From JAUJNH01 sp038253125 (lineage in GTDB: Bacteria > Actinomycetota > Acidimicrobiia > Acidimicrobiales > JAUJNH01), in the NCBI GenBank assembly GCA_038253125.1, contig JBBSHM010000063.1, positions 1 to 14,343 of the forward strand: a stretch of DNA of 14,343 bases, in the 5' to 3' direction. Under the pieces are notes generated by a model. The model saw only the letters and a list, made by a program, of their open reading frames with translations. It was not told the origin of the DNA and did no database searches. The translations under genes and the position numbers were made by a program. Shown one piece after another: positions 1 through 7,107 of the stretch. How positions within the stretch are numbered: position 1 is the first letter of the stretch; each line of letters starts with the position of its first letter.

Positions 1-149
1 CACCGTTCTGAGGGCGCCAGCCGCTTCCTGAGCCAACTGACGTCGGTTACCGCATGGCCCTGCTGGTCGTTGATGAAGTAGGCTCCAGGTGTCAGTCTGC
101 GGGGGACCCTGGGCGACCCGTAGGAGCGGCGGTGTCCTAAGCGCTAAGA
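1..149. other. Left-edge stretch without a supported gene
   Basis: No convincing gene is visible. On the minus strand the frame of the tyrosine-kinase gene meets two stops close together (TAG at 152-150 and TAG at 146-144) and then stays open to the window edge, but that stretch has no ATG, GTG or TTG start. It could be non-coding, or the beginning of a gene starting further left. The block CTAAG recurs three times at 137-156, overlapping the two minus-strand stops. No good terminator hairpin is visible after the kinase gene. Confidence 0.4.
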
Positions 150-1847
150 CTAAGCGTAGTAACCCGAGGTGCCCTCGTGTCGGGCCCCGACAAGGACCGC
201 TCCCTGCAGCGGGGCGTCGAACTGGCGAAGGAGCTGGCCGGCCTGCCGGACGGCTGCGGTTCGCGTCAGACCTGCTCCGGCCGTCAGCAGCACGAGGTCG
301 ACCGACCGGGAGAGCGTTAGGGCGTCGGCCACCGAGAGCAAGGGCGGGCTGTCGACCACGACGTAGTCGTAGCGCGACGCGACCTCCTTGAAGAGGTTCC
401 TCGCCTTTTGCGACAGGAGGAGCTCGGCGGGGTTGGTGGCCAGGGGGCCAGCGGTGAGCACGTCAAGGGAACCGCCCTCGAAGGTCACCGCCTGCACGGC
501 GTCCAGGAGCGGGGAGGGCTCGGTGACGGCGGAGGAGAAGCCCGCCTCGTTCGGGATGTCGAAGAGGTTGTGCAGGTTGGGCTTGCGGAGGTCGCAGTCG
601 ATGACGAGGACCCGCTCGCCGGCCTGGGCCAGGCTCACCCCCAGGTTGGCGGTGACCGCCGTCTTGCCCTCCGCGGCCCGAGCACTCGTGATCAACAGGA
701 TGACCGCACCACTGTTCTCCACGCGGTGCAGAAGATCACCCGGCAGATGAAGGAGAAGCGGACCGTCTTCGGCCAGGTCACCCACCTGCGCCAGGCGGGC
801 GAGCGAGGTGCCGGGCGGGTTGGCGAGCTGGAGCTCGGCTCGCAGCGTCCGGTAGGACTCGGCCAGCTGCCCGTTGTTGGACGTCAGCAGGTCGACGGTG
901 GCCTGCCGCCGGCGCAGCCGGGAGCGGTTCGGCGGGATGGCGGTGACGAACTGGATCTCGGGCACGGCGGCCTTCAGATCGTCGGTGGTGGTGACCCGCT
1001 CCCGCAGCCGGACACGGAGCACGACGATCCCCAGGCCGAGGAGCAGGCCGGCCAGCGCGGCGATGGCGGCATCGCGTTTGGGAAGCGGTGAGACCGGATC
1101 CTCGGGGAGGGCGGGTCGCTGGACGAAGTCGAGGACGGCCTGCCGGTTGCTGCTCTCGACGTCGGTCTGGGCGGCCTGGTTCAGGAGCGCCGCCGACTTC
1201 TCGGCCAGGGCGTTGCGTTGCAGGCTCAGGTTGTGGAGCTGCTCGGTCTCGGGAAGGACGATGGGGCGCCCGTTCTGCACGACCACCTTGCCGCCGCCGG
1301 TGGGTTGCAGGTCGACGATCTGCTTGTCGAGCTGGGCGATCTGGGCCTGCAGCTCGGTGGCCTGGGTCCGCAGCGACCCGGCCTGGCCATCGAGCCGTCG
1401 GGCCAGGGCGGCTCTCTGGCGGTCGATGTAGGCCTGGGCGTAGGTCACCGCCCCGTCCTGGGCCAGCTTCGGGGTGCTGCTCTCGACGTCGATGGACACC
1501 GCGTCGGCGGTCGCCACCGCCGATACCGTCGTCGAGAGAACCTGGGACGCCGCGCCACCGAGGCGGGTCTGGAAGTCCAACATCACCTCGGGCGACTGGG
1601 CGTAGAGGACCTGGATGTCGACCTCGCGCGCTGAGTCGACGCGAGCGGGACTCGACGAGAGACTCGGAAGGGACGGGTCGAAGGCCCGGACCAGAGCCGT
1701 GCCCAGGTACACCTTCGGCCTCCCGTTTGACCAGAAGTAGACGCCGCCCGCCGCCACCCCCACCGTGAGGATGAGGATCCAGCAGTTGGCCAGCAGGGTT
1801 CGAAGAGAACGACCGATGTCGATCGCCTGTGTCTCTTCCACCTCCAC
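150..1847 (-). CDS. Wzz/BY-kinase: polysaccharide chain-length regulator with cytoplasmic tyrosine-kinase domain
   Basis: A 565-residue polysaccharide co-polymerase fused to a bacterial tyrosine kinase, of the kind that controls chain length and export of Wzy-dependent capsule or exopolysaccharide. TM1 lies at about residues 22-39. A periplasmic/extracytoplasmic region with coiled coil (about 140-225) and a Pro-rich PxxP stretch (about 245-256) leads into TM2 (about 260-278). The kinase domain starts with the conserved AESYRTLRAEL (329-339). Walker A is SARAAEGKT (388-396), Walker A' is VLVIDCDLRKP (413-423) and Walker B is YVVVDSPP (495-502). Two features are odd: the usual P-G before EGK is replaced by A-A, and the C-terminal tyrosine cluster is only Tyr563-Tyr564. 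The GTG start at 1847 has an AAGGGG ribosome site just upstream. It is 118 bases downstream of the sugar transferase on the same strand, so the two may share an operon. The family call is firm; retained kinase activity is inferred. Confidence 0.93.
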   Translation of the reverse strand: MEVEETQAIDIGRSLRTLLANCWILILTVGVAAGGVYFWSNGRPKVYLGTALVRAFDPSLPSLSSSPARVDSAREVDIQVLYAQSPEVMLDFQTRLGGAASQVLSTTVSAVATADAVSIDVESSTPKLAQDGAVTYAQAYIDRQRAALARRLDGQAGSLRTQATELQAQIAQLDKQIVDLQPTGGGKVVVQNGRPIVLPETEQLHNLSLQRNALAEKSAALLNQAAQTDVESSNRQAVLDFVQRPALPEDPVSPLPKRDAAIAALAGLLLGLGIVVLRVRLRERVTTTDDLKAAVPEIQFVTAIPPNRSRLRRRQATVDLLTSNNGQLAESYRTLRAELQLANPPGTSLARLAQVGDLAEDGPLLLHLPGDLLHRVENSGAVILLITSARAAEGKTAVTANLGVSLAQAGERVLVIDCDLRKPNLHNLFDIPNEAGFSSAVTEPSPLLDAVQAVTFEGGSLDVLTAGPLATNPAELLLSQKARNLFKEVASRYDYVVVDSPPLLSVADALTLSRSVDLVLLTAGAGLTRTAAVRQAGQLLRQFDAPLQGAVLVGARHEGTSGYYA

Positions 1848-1900
1848 GGCCCTGCCCCTTCCTCGTCCGGCAACGAGCTCCCGCTTCGAGCCGCTGCGTC

Positions 1901-1909
1901 AGCATACCA
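1901..1909 (-). promoter_or_regulatory. Possible extended -10 promoter for the BY-kinase gene
   Basis: On the minus strand TGGTATGCT matches the extended -10 pattern TGnTATnnT, 53 bases upstream of the GTG start at 1847. No good -35 box is visible, which is common for extended -10 promoters. It would allow the kinase to be transcribed separately from the sugar transferase. Motif match only. Confidence 0.33.
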
Positions 1910-1965
1910 AACACGTTCACGCCTCAGCCTGCGTGCCGGAGCACCCACGAACCGGGCTGGACCCG

Positions 1966-3537
1966 CTAGCTCGAGGCCACCGGGGCGCTGCTCTCGTGCG
2001 CCATCTCGGAGACCGGCATGGCGCACGGCATCTCCGGCGACCCGTGGCGGACGAGCAGCTCCAGGCTGCGCAGCGCCACCCGCTGGAAGGTGCTCACGAG
2101 AATGGCGACGTCGAGGCTGACCGACCAGTTCTCGAGGTAGAAGAGGTCGTAACGGCGGTAGGCGGAGAAGCGCGGGTTGTCCCGCGCCTCGACCTGCCAG
2201 AGCCCGGTGATGCCCGGGAGCACCCGGAGCCGCAGGAGCAGCTCCTCGTCGAAGTTCGCCACCTCCGAAGCCTGCGCCGGGCGGGGGCCGACGAGACTCA
2301 TCTCCCCCCGCAGGACGTTCAGCAACTGCGGGAGCTCGTCGATAGACGTGCGCTCGAGGATCCGCCCCACCCTGGTGCGGCGGGGGTCACTGGCCAGCTT
2401 GATCAGCGGCCCGTCGCGGCCCCGCAGGGTCTGGGCCAGGTCGTTGTAGAGCCGATCGGCCTCGGGCACCATCGTCCGGAGCTTGATGATGGTGAATGGC
2501 GTACCGTTCCTGCCGATGCGTTGCTGCCGGTAGAACGCAGGGCCGCCGTCCTGCAGCTTCACCACGATCGCGGCGGCGACGATGACTGGGAGGACGAGGA
2601 CCCCACCGAGGGCCGTGATCGTCAGGTCGATGCCCCGCTTTACGGCGAGCTGCCAGGACGCCAGGCGGAGTGGCTCGATGTAGAACAGCGGCTCGTGGGC
2701 GAAGGGTTGGGGCCGGAGCCGGCGGTGGTCTATGCCGCGCACGCCGCTCGAGAGCTGGACGTGCACGCCGGCTCGCAGGAGCGAGCGCAGCAGCAAGTTG
2801 AGCCTCGCCGTGGACAGGCCGCTGGCGGCGATGAGCACGCCGCACGCTCCGGCTGACCGGACGGCCTTCAGGGCGTCGTCGTAGCTGCCCAGGAGGGGGG
2901 CGCCGATGCCAGCCTCGAGCGAGTCCGGATCCCCGACCACCCCGGCGAGGCGGCATCCCGCCTCGGGGTGATCACGGATCAGCCGGCAGAGGTTCGCCCC
3001 CTCGTCGTTCGTGCCCACGACGACGACCTGGCGGAGGAACCGGCCGTTGCGCCGACCGGCGGCCAGCCAGTGGCGGTAGATGCCTCGCATGGTGAGCAGC
3101 AGGATGAAGGTGAACCCGAAGCCGGCCAGAACCGTCTCGCTCTCGAGGACGACCGGCAACAACCGGGGCAGGAGCAGGGCGCCAACGCTGGTTATGATCG
3201 ACGCCCGCCACAGACGGGCGATCTCGACCGCCCGGACCGAGCAGATGCGAGCCAGGTAGAGCCGCTGGGTCGTGATGGCGAGGACGGTTCCAAGCGTGAG
3301 CAGGGTCACAACCCCGGCTTCGGCTGCCGCCTTGGCCGGCCCGTGGAAGCGCAAGCCGCCCGTGAGCAGCGAGGCGGCCGTCCAGCCCACGGCGGCCGCC
3401 GCGGTGTCCAGGCCGACCAGCAGGCGACGAAGCCGGGGCGCACCCGCGGCGACGACGCTGCCCTCGGCGACCGGTATGACGACCGGCGTCACTTCGACCG
3501 GCGTCACTTCGACCGGCGTCACGTCGAGCACCGGCAT
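1966..3537 (-). CDS. Exopolysaccharide polyprenyl glycosylphosphotransferase (initiating sugar transferase)
   Basis: A 523-residue polytopic sugar-phosphate transferase. This family moves a hexose-1-phosphate from a nucleotide sugar to undecaprenyl phosphate at the inner membrane, the first step in repeat-unit synthesis. Four hydrophobic segments lie at about 38-60, 73-92, 113-130 and 138-152, followed by a Rossmann-like domain starting at VVVVGTNDEG (171-180). A fifth membrane segment (about 308-326) begins the catalytic domain. Catalytic-domain signatures are KRGIDL (300-305), FYRQQRIGRNGTPF (335-348), IKLRTM (351-356), TSIDELPQLLNVLRGEMSLVGPRP (397-420) and LPGITGLWQV (440-449). Length and order are typical of WbaP/CpsE-like enzymes; the sugar cannot be read from sequence. 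I chose ATG 3537. An in-frame GTG at 3597 would add 20 residues but has no ribosome site and encodes an unlikely N-terminus. The N-terminus holds a VTPVE repeat. Confidence 0.93.
   Translation of the reverse strand: MPVLDVTPVEVTPVEVTPVVIPVAEGSVVAAGAPRLRRLLVGLDTAAAAVGWTAASLLTGGLRFHGPAKAAAEAGVVTLLTLGTVLAITTQRLYLARICSVRAVEIARLWRASIITSVGALLLPRLLPVVLESETVLAGFGFTFILLLTMRGIYRHWLAAGRRNGRFLRQVVVVGTNDEGANLCRLIRDHPEAGCRLAGVVGDPDSLEAGIGAPLLGSYDDALKAVRSAGACGVLIAASGLSTARLNLLLRSLLRAGVHVQLSSGVRGIDHRRLRPQPFAHEPLFYIEPLRLASWQLAVKRGIDLTITALGGVLVLPVIVAAAIVVKLQDGGPAFYRQQRIGRNGTPFTIIKLRTMVPEADRLYNDLAQTLRGRDGPLIKLASDPRRTRVGRILERTSIDELPQLLNVLRGEMSLVGPRPAQASEVANFDEELLLRLRVLPGITGLWQVEARDNPRFSAYRRYDLFYLENWSVSLDVAILVSTFQRVALRSLELLVRHGSPEMPCAMPVSEMAHESSAPVASS
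3482..3526. repeat. 15-base tandem repeat, three copies, in the sugar-transferase N-terminus
   Basis: Three head-to-tail copies of ACCGGCGTCACTTCG at 3482-3496, 3497-3511 and 3512-3526; the third differs by one base. On the minus strand they encode the repeated pentapeptide VTPVE/VTPVD near residues 6-20 of the sugar transferase, ahead of the first membrane segment. The unit is a multiple of three, so copy-number changes would keep the frame. Confidence 0.85.
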
Positions 3538-3539
3538 GC

Positions 3540-3574
3540 GAGCCCCGCACCGGGGCTCAGGACACGCTCCTCTC
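3540..3574 (-). promoter_or_regulatory. Hairpin between a strong ribosome-binding site and the sugar-transferase ATG
   Basis: On the minus strand a good Shine-Dalgarno, GAGAGGAG (3574-3567), is followed 8 bases later by a perfect 7-bp inverted repeat, GAGCCCC/GGGGCTC with a 5-base loop (3558-3540). This ends 2 bases before ATG 3537. The linear SD-to-ATG distance is too long for normal initiation. If the hairpin forms, the unpaired distance is about 10 bases. This supports the 3537 start and suggests structure-dependent translation; it is an inference from the bases alone. Confidence 0.4.
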
Positions 3575-3869
3575 GAAGCGGAGGCGTAGCAGACCACCGA
3601 TGCACGAGTCGTCCGGCCGGGGACGGGGTCGGCGATGGATTGAGGCCGAACCGGGTCGCCTTCGTCACGGAGCGGAACCCTAGCCCCGATCTTTCGTGAA
3701 CAGGCCGAAGTCGCGTCACGGCAGGTTGACTGGATCGTTTCGGTGTCTGGTGCCGGCGGGCGGAGCTCGAGGCCGTATAGGGCCGCGTTGGGTCAGGCCG
3801 TCTCGTCGAGGTCGTCCGCGCGCAACGAGTTGAACCACGGACCGCCCGGAAAAAAAATCGGCCGAGACC

Positions 3870-3898
3870 TTGCTTTGGGACGATTGAGACTCTACCGT
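3870..3898 (+). promoter_or_regulatory. Likely sigma-70-type promoter for the PA-domain beta-helix gene
   Basis: TTGCTT (3870-3875) and TACCGT (3893-3898, fitting the actinobacterial TANNNT pattern) are separated by exactly 17 bases. The A8 run at 3850-3857 sits at about -55 to -48 from the expected start, where an UP-like element would be. The inferred 5' leader is roughly 120 bases. The -10 match to the E. coli consensus is only partial. Confidence 0.35.
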
Positions 3899-3940
3899 GC
3901 CATAGCCGCGCGGGATAGGGGACCGCACTATCTGTCCGTC

Positions 3941-3952
3941 ACACCTAGGTGT
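3941..3952. promoter_or_regulatory. Perfect 12-base palindrome, possible operator
   Basis: ACACCTAGGTGT reads the same on both strands. It lies just downstream of the predicted start of transcription and 76 bases before the ATG of the beta-helix gene. That position suits a dimeric repressor acting as a roadblock. I do not recognise it as a named operator; the regulator is unknown. Confidence 0.4.
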
Positions 3953-4028
3953 CATGGACCTTACTCCGCGCGTACCCGAAGCCCACCAGCATGACCTACC
4001 GGTCAAGAACAAGGACGGAAGCCAAGAC

Positions 4029-5684
4029 ATGAGACTCCGAAAGATCACCGGTGCCGCCTGCGCGGCCACCGCCCTGACCGTGAGCGGCGTGGTGTCGATA
4101 GCCGGCCCCGCCTCGGCGGCCGTCGTGGCCTGTGGCACGACCATCACCCAGAGCACCACATTGACCGCCAACGTGGGACCGTGCGGTGATGACGGCATCA
4201 TCATCGGCGCCGACAACATCACCCTGAACCTGAACGGCTTCAAGATTACCGGGGTGAGCCGTTCGCCGGGTGACCACGCCGGCGTGCGAGTCCCGAACAA
4301 GACGGGCGTCAGCATCCGTGGCAAGGGCACCATCCAGCGGTTCGACACCGGTGTGGCCATCTTCGGTGGCTCGGGGAACCTCGTCTACGGGGTGACGGCG
4401 AAGGACAACATCAACGACGCCAAAGGCTCATGCGATCTGGGCGACGGCATCTCCGTCAACGACTCGAACAACAACACCATCCAGGCCAACAACGCCATCA
4501 ACAACGGCCCCTACGGCGGGATCTCCCTGGTCGGGGACTCCGACGGGAACATGATCAAGGCCAACACCACCGTGGGCAACAACGTCCAGGTGTGCGGCAG
4601 GGTCGAGGACGAGGGCATCCGCCTCGAAGGACCGGGGGCGAACAACAACACCGTCCTCAACAACAAGGTCTCCAACAGCCTCCTGGCGGGCATCGGTGTC
4701 CACAGCAATATCGGTTGTCGGAACAACCCGCCCCAGCCAGGTGACACGCCTAACAACGACTTCAATACCATTCAGGGCAACACCGTCAGCGGCACCGCCG
4801 GGCGGCAGTCGGACGGCATCAAGATCCTGCGCCAGGGTCCGTTCGGCACCATCGTGTGCGCGGCGGCCAACACCACGATCGTGGGGAACAACTCGTCAAA
4901 CAACGAGGGTAGCGGCATCATAATCCCGGGGACCTCGGTCAACAACGTCGTCAACGACAACACCGTGAACAGCAACGGCGTCGACGGCATCCGCCTCGGT
5001 GGGCCGATCTTCCAAACCGCGCTGACCGAGAACGCTCAGACCGTGCTCGACCTGATCTCGCCCGACCAGCCCACATTCACGCCGGGCACCGACTTCAGGG
5101 CCCTCTTCGGCTCGGGCAGCGGTAACGTGACCGCTCAGCTGGTACCCGTCGGCGCCATCAAGGTGACCCCGCCCATAGCCTTTGACAGCGCCACGAGCGG
5201 CTGTACCGCGGCCGACTTCACCGGCTTCCCGGCGGGTGCCATCGCTCTCATCCAGCGGGGCTTCTGTGACCGGGCGACGAAGGTCAACAACGCCGTCGCC
5301 GCAGGAGCCAGTGCCGTCGTGTTCTTCGACGAGGGTTCGCTGGGCCGTGAGGGCCTCGTCATCTCCGGTGTCAGCAACGTCGCCATCCCGGTGGTGGACG
5401 CCACATTCGCCACCGGCCAGACGCTGTACAACCTCACCCAGTCCGGGCCGGTTACCCTCCACGTGGCCACCGACGTCAGCTACGGGCAGCAGCAGGTCAA
5501 CGTGGGCGCAGAGAACAACACCCTGCTCAGGAACACGGGCTTCGAGAACGCTGAGCACGATGGTCACGATGACAACGAGCACTGTGACAGCAACATGTGG
5601 GCCGGCAACCGGTTCGGCACCGTGAACAAGGAGTGCGTCAAGGCCAATGGCGGCACCGGGGCCGTCACGACCCCAGCGCCCTAG
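4029..5684 (+). CDS. Secreted right-handed parallel beta-helix protein with an embedded PA domain
   Basis: A 551-residue exported protein. Residues 1-30 form a signal peptide ending PASA-A. Residues about 55-325 are Asn/Gly-rich parallel beta-helix coils with recurring NNNT-I-N patterns (for example NDSNNNTIQANNAINNG at 144-160), as in NosD/pectate-lyase-like folds. At about 335-487 sits a PA (protease-associated) domain with GCTAADF (391-397), AIALIQRGFCDRATKVNNA (404-422) and GASAVVFF (426-433). After it the helix resumes with a last coil, ENNTLLRNTGFENAE (495-509), an acidic/His patch and NMWAGNRFGTVNKEC (522-536). No known catalytic triad can be named, so binding, cleavage or scaffolding of the glycan are all possible. 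I chose ATG 4029 because it opens the signal peptide and has GGAAG 7 bases upstream; in-frame ATG 3954 would bury the signal peptide. Function is inferred from neighbours. Confidence 0.88.
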   Translation: MRLRKITGAACAATALTVSGVVSIAGPASAAVVACGTTITQSTTLTANVGPCGDDGIIIGADNITLNLNGFKITGVSRSPGDHAGVRVPNKTGVSIRGKGTIQRFDTGVAIFGGSGNLVYGVTAKDNINDAKGSCDLGDGISVNDSNNNTIQANNAINNGPYGGISLVGDSDGNMIKANTTVGNNVQVCGRVEDEGIRLEGPGANNNTVLNNKVSNSLLAGIGVHSNIGCRNNPPQPGDTPNNDFNTIQGNTVSGTAGRQSDGIKILRQGPFGTIVCAAANTTIVGNNSSNNEGSGIIIPGTSVNNVVNDNTVNSNGVDGIRLGGPIFQTALTENAQTVLDLISPDQPTFTPGTDFRALFGSGSGNVTAQLVPVGAIKVTPPIAFDSATSGCTAADFTGFPAGAIALIQRGFCDRATKVNNAVAAGASAVVFFDEGSLGREGLVISGVSNVAIPVVDATFATGQTLYNLTQSGPVTLHVATDVSYGQQQVNVGAENNTLLRNTGFENAEHDGHDDNEHCDSNMWAGNRFGTVNKECVKANGGTGAVTTPAP

Positions 5685-5703
5685 CCAGCTCAACAGTTCG
5701 TCC

Positions 5704-5725
5704 GCCGGCCTCCTCGGAGGCCGGC
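5704..5725. terminator. Strong bidirectional hairpin terminator
   Basis: GCCGGCCTCC (5704-5713) pairs perfectly with GGAGGCCGGC (5716-5725), a 9-bp stem with a CTCG loop. It starts 20 bases after the beta-helix stop and lies between convergent genes. There is no T-run, as is usual for high-GC actinobacterial terminators. Confidence 0.65.
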
Positions 5726-5750
5726 GCCGAAGCGAAGCTGACGGTCCCAA

Positions 5751-5807
5751 GGCGGCCGCAGCGGTTGGACGGCGGCCCATCGCCCGCCCCCGGCCCCTGC
5801 GGCCGCC
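5751..5807 (+). terminator. Second hairpin followed by a pyrimidine/T-rich tract
   Basis: GGCGGCCGCAG (5751-5761) is complementary over 11 bases to CTGCGGCCGCC (5797-5807), with a 35-base loop. The right arm is followed by TCTTCTATTCTC. It would back up the first hairpin in stopping plus-strand transcription before the convergent glycosyltransferase. The long loop lowers confidence. Confidence 0.4.
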
Positions 5808-5837
5808 TCTTCTATTCTCGGGCCGTGGCCGCCGTCG

Positions 5838-6977
5838 TCAAGCGCCCCCGGTCGGTCCACCTGGCGGGAGCGGCGGAGGTGGCCGAGAGGGGCCGGTGAC
5901 CCCGATCGGCACCTGGCCGTAGAGGGTGGCCAGGGCCTGCTGCTGGGCCAGGCTGCTGTGGCGGCGGCGGAGCCGCTCCCCGCAGCGGTGCGCCTCGGTG
6001 ATCGCCGGCCCGGCCGGGAACTCCCGGATCAGTTCCAATAGGTCGGTGGCCGTCTCGAAGAGGGGCTGGACCTGCAATGCCTCCATGGCCGCGGTGCGCC
6101 GGGCCAGCACCGGGACCCCGGCCGCCACCGCCTCCAGGATCGTCATCGGGGCACCCTCCCACGTCGCGGTGTGCACGTAGAGGGATGAGCCGGCCACAGC
6201 GCGCAGGGCTCGGTCGCGGTCCAGCCAGCCGGTGACCTCGACCCCCGCCGACCGCAGGATGGCCTCCAGGGCGGGGTCACCGCCGCCGACCCACACCCAC
6301 TGCATCCTCCGGGGGGATCGGCGGCTGAGTTGGGCAGCCTCGGCGAAGAGCCCGGGCGCCTTCTGGGCCGTGATGCGGCCGGCCGCCGCCACCCGGACCA
6401 CGTCCGGCGGCGCCGGCTCCCAAGCGCTGTCGGGGACCCGGCCAATGTTCGGCACGTAGGTGACGCGCTGGGTCCCGGGGAGGGAGCGGGCGCGGGAGGC
6501 CTCGAGAGGACTGCAGGCGGCCACCTGGCCGCCACGGAAGCTGAGCGCCGCCTCGGCGAGCCAGAACGCGGCCCGCACCCCGCGGCCGACGTCGAGGCGC
6601 TCGAAGGCGTAGCAGTGCGGGGTGTAGACGATCCTCGCCTGCCACCGCCGGGGGAGGGCGACGCGGGCGTAGGCGCCGCCGAAGGAGGAGTGGGCGTGGA
6701 CGATCTCGGGGCTGAGGGCCTCGCAGGTGGCTCGCACGCAACGGACCTCTGCGAGGCGCCCCGCAGGGAGCTCGGTCACCGAAGCGGCCAGCCTCTCGAG
6801 GCGGTCGCCGATCTGGCAGGTCGGGTCCCGGGACAGCAGCAGGTGGTGGTCGAAGCCCTCCCCGTTGGCCATGTGGTCGGCGATGGCCGCCGCCACCCCC
6901 GAACCGGTGTCCACCGCGACGTGGAGCACCCGTGGCGACCCGCTGTCGGGGAGGGAATCTCGACGTCCGCGCCTCAT
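5838..6977 (-). CDS. GT4-type glycosyltransferase (group 1)
   Basis: A 379-residue cytoplasmic GT-B-fold glycosyltransferase, likely adding a sugar to the lipid-linked repeat unit. The N-terminal acceptor domain has RVLHVAVDTGSGV (16-28), IVHAHSSFGGAYAR (92-105) and YTPHCYAFERLD (118-129). The C-terminal donor domain has AAAGRITAQKAPGLF (197-211), VWVGGGD (228-234) and the EX7E motif EGAPMTILE (274-282), followed by EAVAAGVPVLA. The last 18 residues are a Gly/Pro-rich tail, probably disordered. ATG 6977 has no clear ribosome site. A TAGGGT box (6995-6990) ends 12 bases before it, which could give a very short or absent leader. It is transcribed divergently from the following beta-helix gene and convergently with the PA-domain protein. 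Donor and acceptor cannot be told from sequence. Confidence 0.9.
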   Translation of the reverse strand: MRRGRRDSLPDSGSPRVLHVAVDTGSGVAAAIADHMANGEGFDHHLLLSRDPTCQIGDRLERLAASVTELPAGRLAEVRCVRATCEALSPEIVHAHSSFGGAYARVALPRRWQARIVYTPHCYAFERLDVGRGVRAAFWLAEAALSFRGGQVAACSPLEASRARSLPGTQRVTYVPNIGRVPDSAWEPAPPDVVRVAAAGRITAQKAPGLFAEAAQLSRRSPRRMQWVWVGGGDPALEAILRSAGVEVTGWLDRDRALRAVAGSSLYVHTATWEGAPMTILEAVAAGVPVLARRTAAMEALQVQPLFETATDLLELIREFPAGPAITEAHRCGERLRRRHSSLAQQQALATLYGQVPIGVTGPSRPPPPLPPGGPTGGA

Positions 6978-7059
6978 GGCCGCGTAACGACCCTAGCAAG
7001 GGCATCGTCGAGCGCCCCACGCCTCAAGTGCCCTGAGGGTCCTGCCGAAGAGGCACACC

Positions 7060-7107
7060 ATGGGGTGGCTGCTACGCCTTCGACGCCCATTGGAGGCTGC
7101 ACCGTGA
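7060..7107 (+). CDS. Short leader ORF (15 residues) overlapping the next gene's start
   Basis: ATG 7060 opens a 15-codon frame, MGWLLRLRRPLEAAP, ending in TGA at 7105-7107. A good ribosome site, GAAGAGG (7047-7053), lies 6 bases upstream. The TGA overlaps the GTG (7104-7106) of the following beta-helix gene in a GTGA arrangement. This layout would couple the two translationally or allow translation-dependent control. It could also be chance, since the downstream gene has its own GGAGG. The peptide has no recognisable homology to known attenuator leaders. Confidence 0.4.
   Translation: MGWLLRLRRPLEAAP
7092..7096 (+). promoter_or_regulatory. Ribosome-binding site deciding the GTG start at 7104
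   Basis: GGAGG lies 7 bases before GTG 7104. The in-frame ATG at 7122 has no comparable site, so the GTG is preferred. The site is inside the upstream 15-codon leader ORF. Confidence 0.6.

Larger units (their letters stand above)
3538..4028. other. Divergent intergenic region with no supported gene
   Basis: This stretch of about 490 bases separates the minus-strand sugar transferase from the plus-strand beta-helix gene. It is visibly less GC-rich than the flanking genes and has a run of eight A at 3850-3857. It contains the hairpin leader of the sugar transferase, a sigma-70-like promoter for the plus-strand gene and a perfect 12-base palindrome. Short open frames here have non-coding-like codon use. 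I looked for c-di-GMP, c-di-AMP (ydaO) and SAM riboswitch landmarks and saw none that I could defend. Confidence 0.6.

Noticed and set aside
408..1091. Long plus-strand open frames opposite the BY-kinase gene
   Set aside because: They are shadows produced by high GC; the minus frame has full domain and motif support, these have none.
3850..3866. T8 run on the minus strand next to TCGGCCGA as a terminator
   Set aside because: The palindrome is too short to form a stable stem with a normal loop, and no minus-strand gene ends there.
3743..3994. Plus-strand open frame of 83 codons in the divergent region
   Set aside because: Codon use is not like the neighbours, there is no recognisable domain, and it overlaps the promoter, the palindrome and the A8 run.
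6330..7103. N-terminal extension of paralogue A upstream of 7104
   Set aside because: It runs antisense to the glycosyltransferase, and the signal peptide and ribosome site place the start at 7104.
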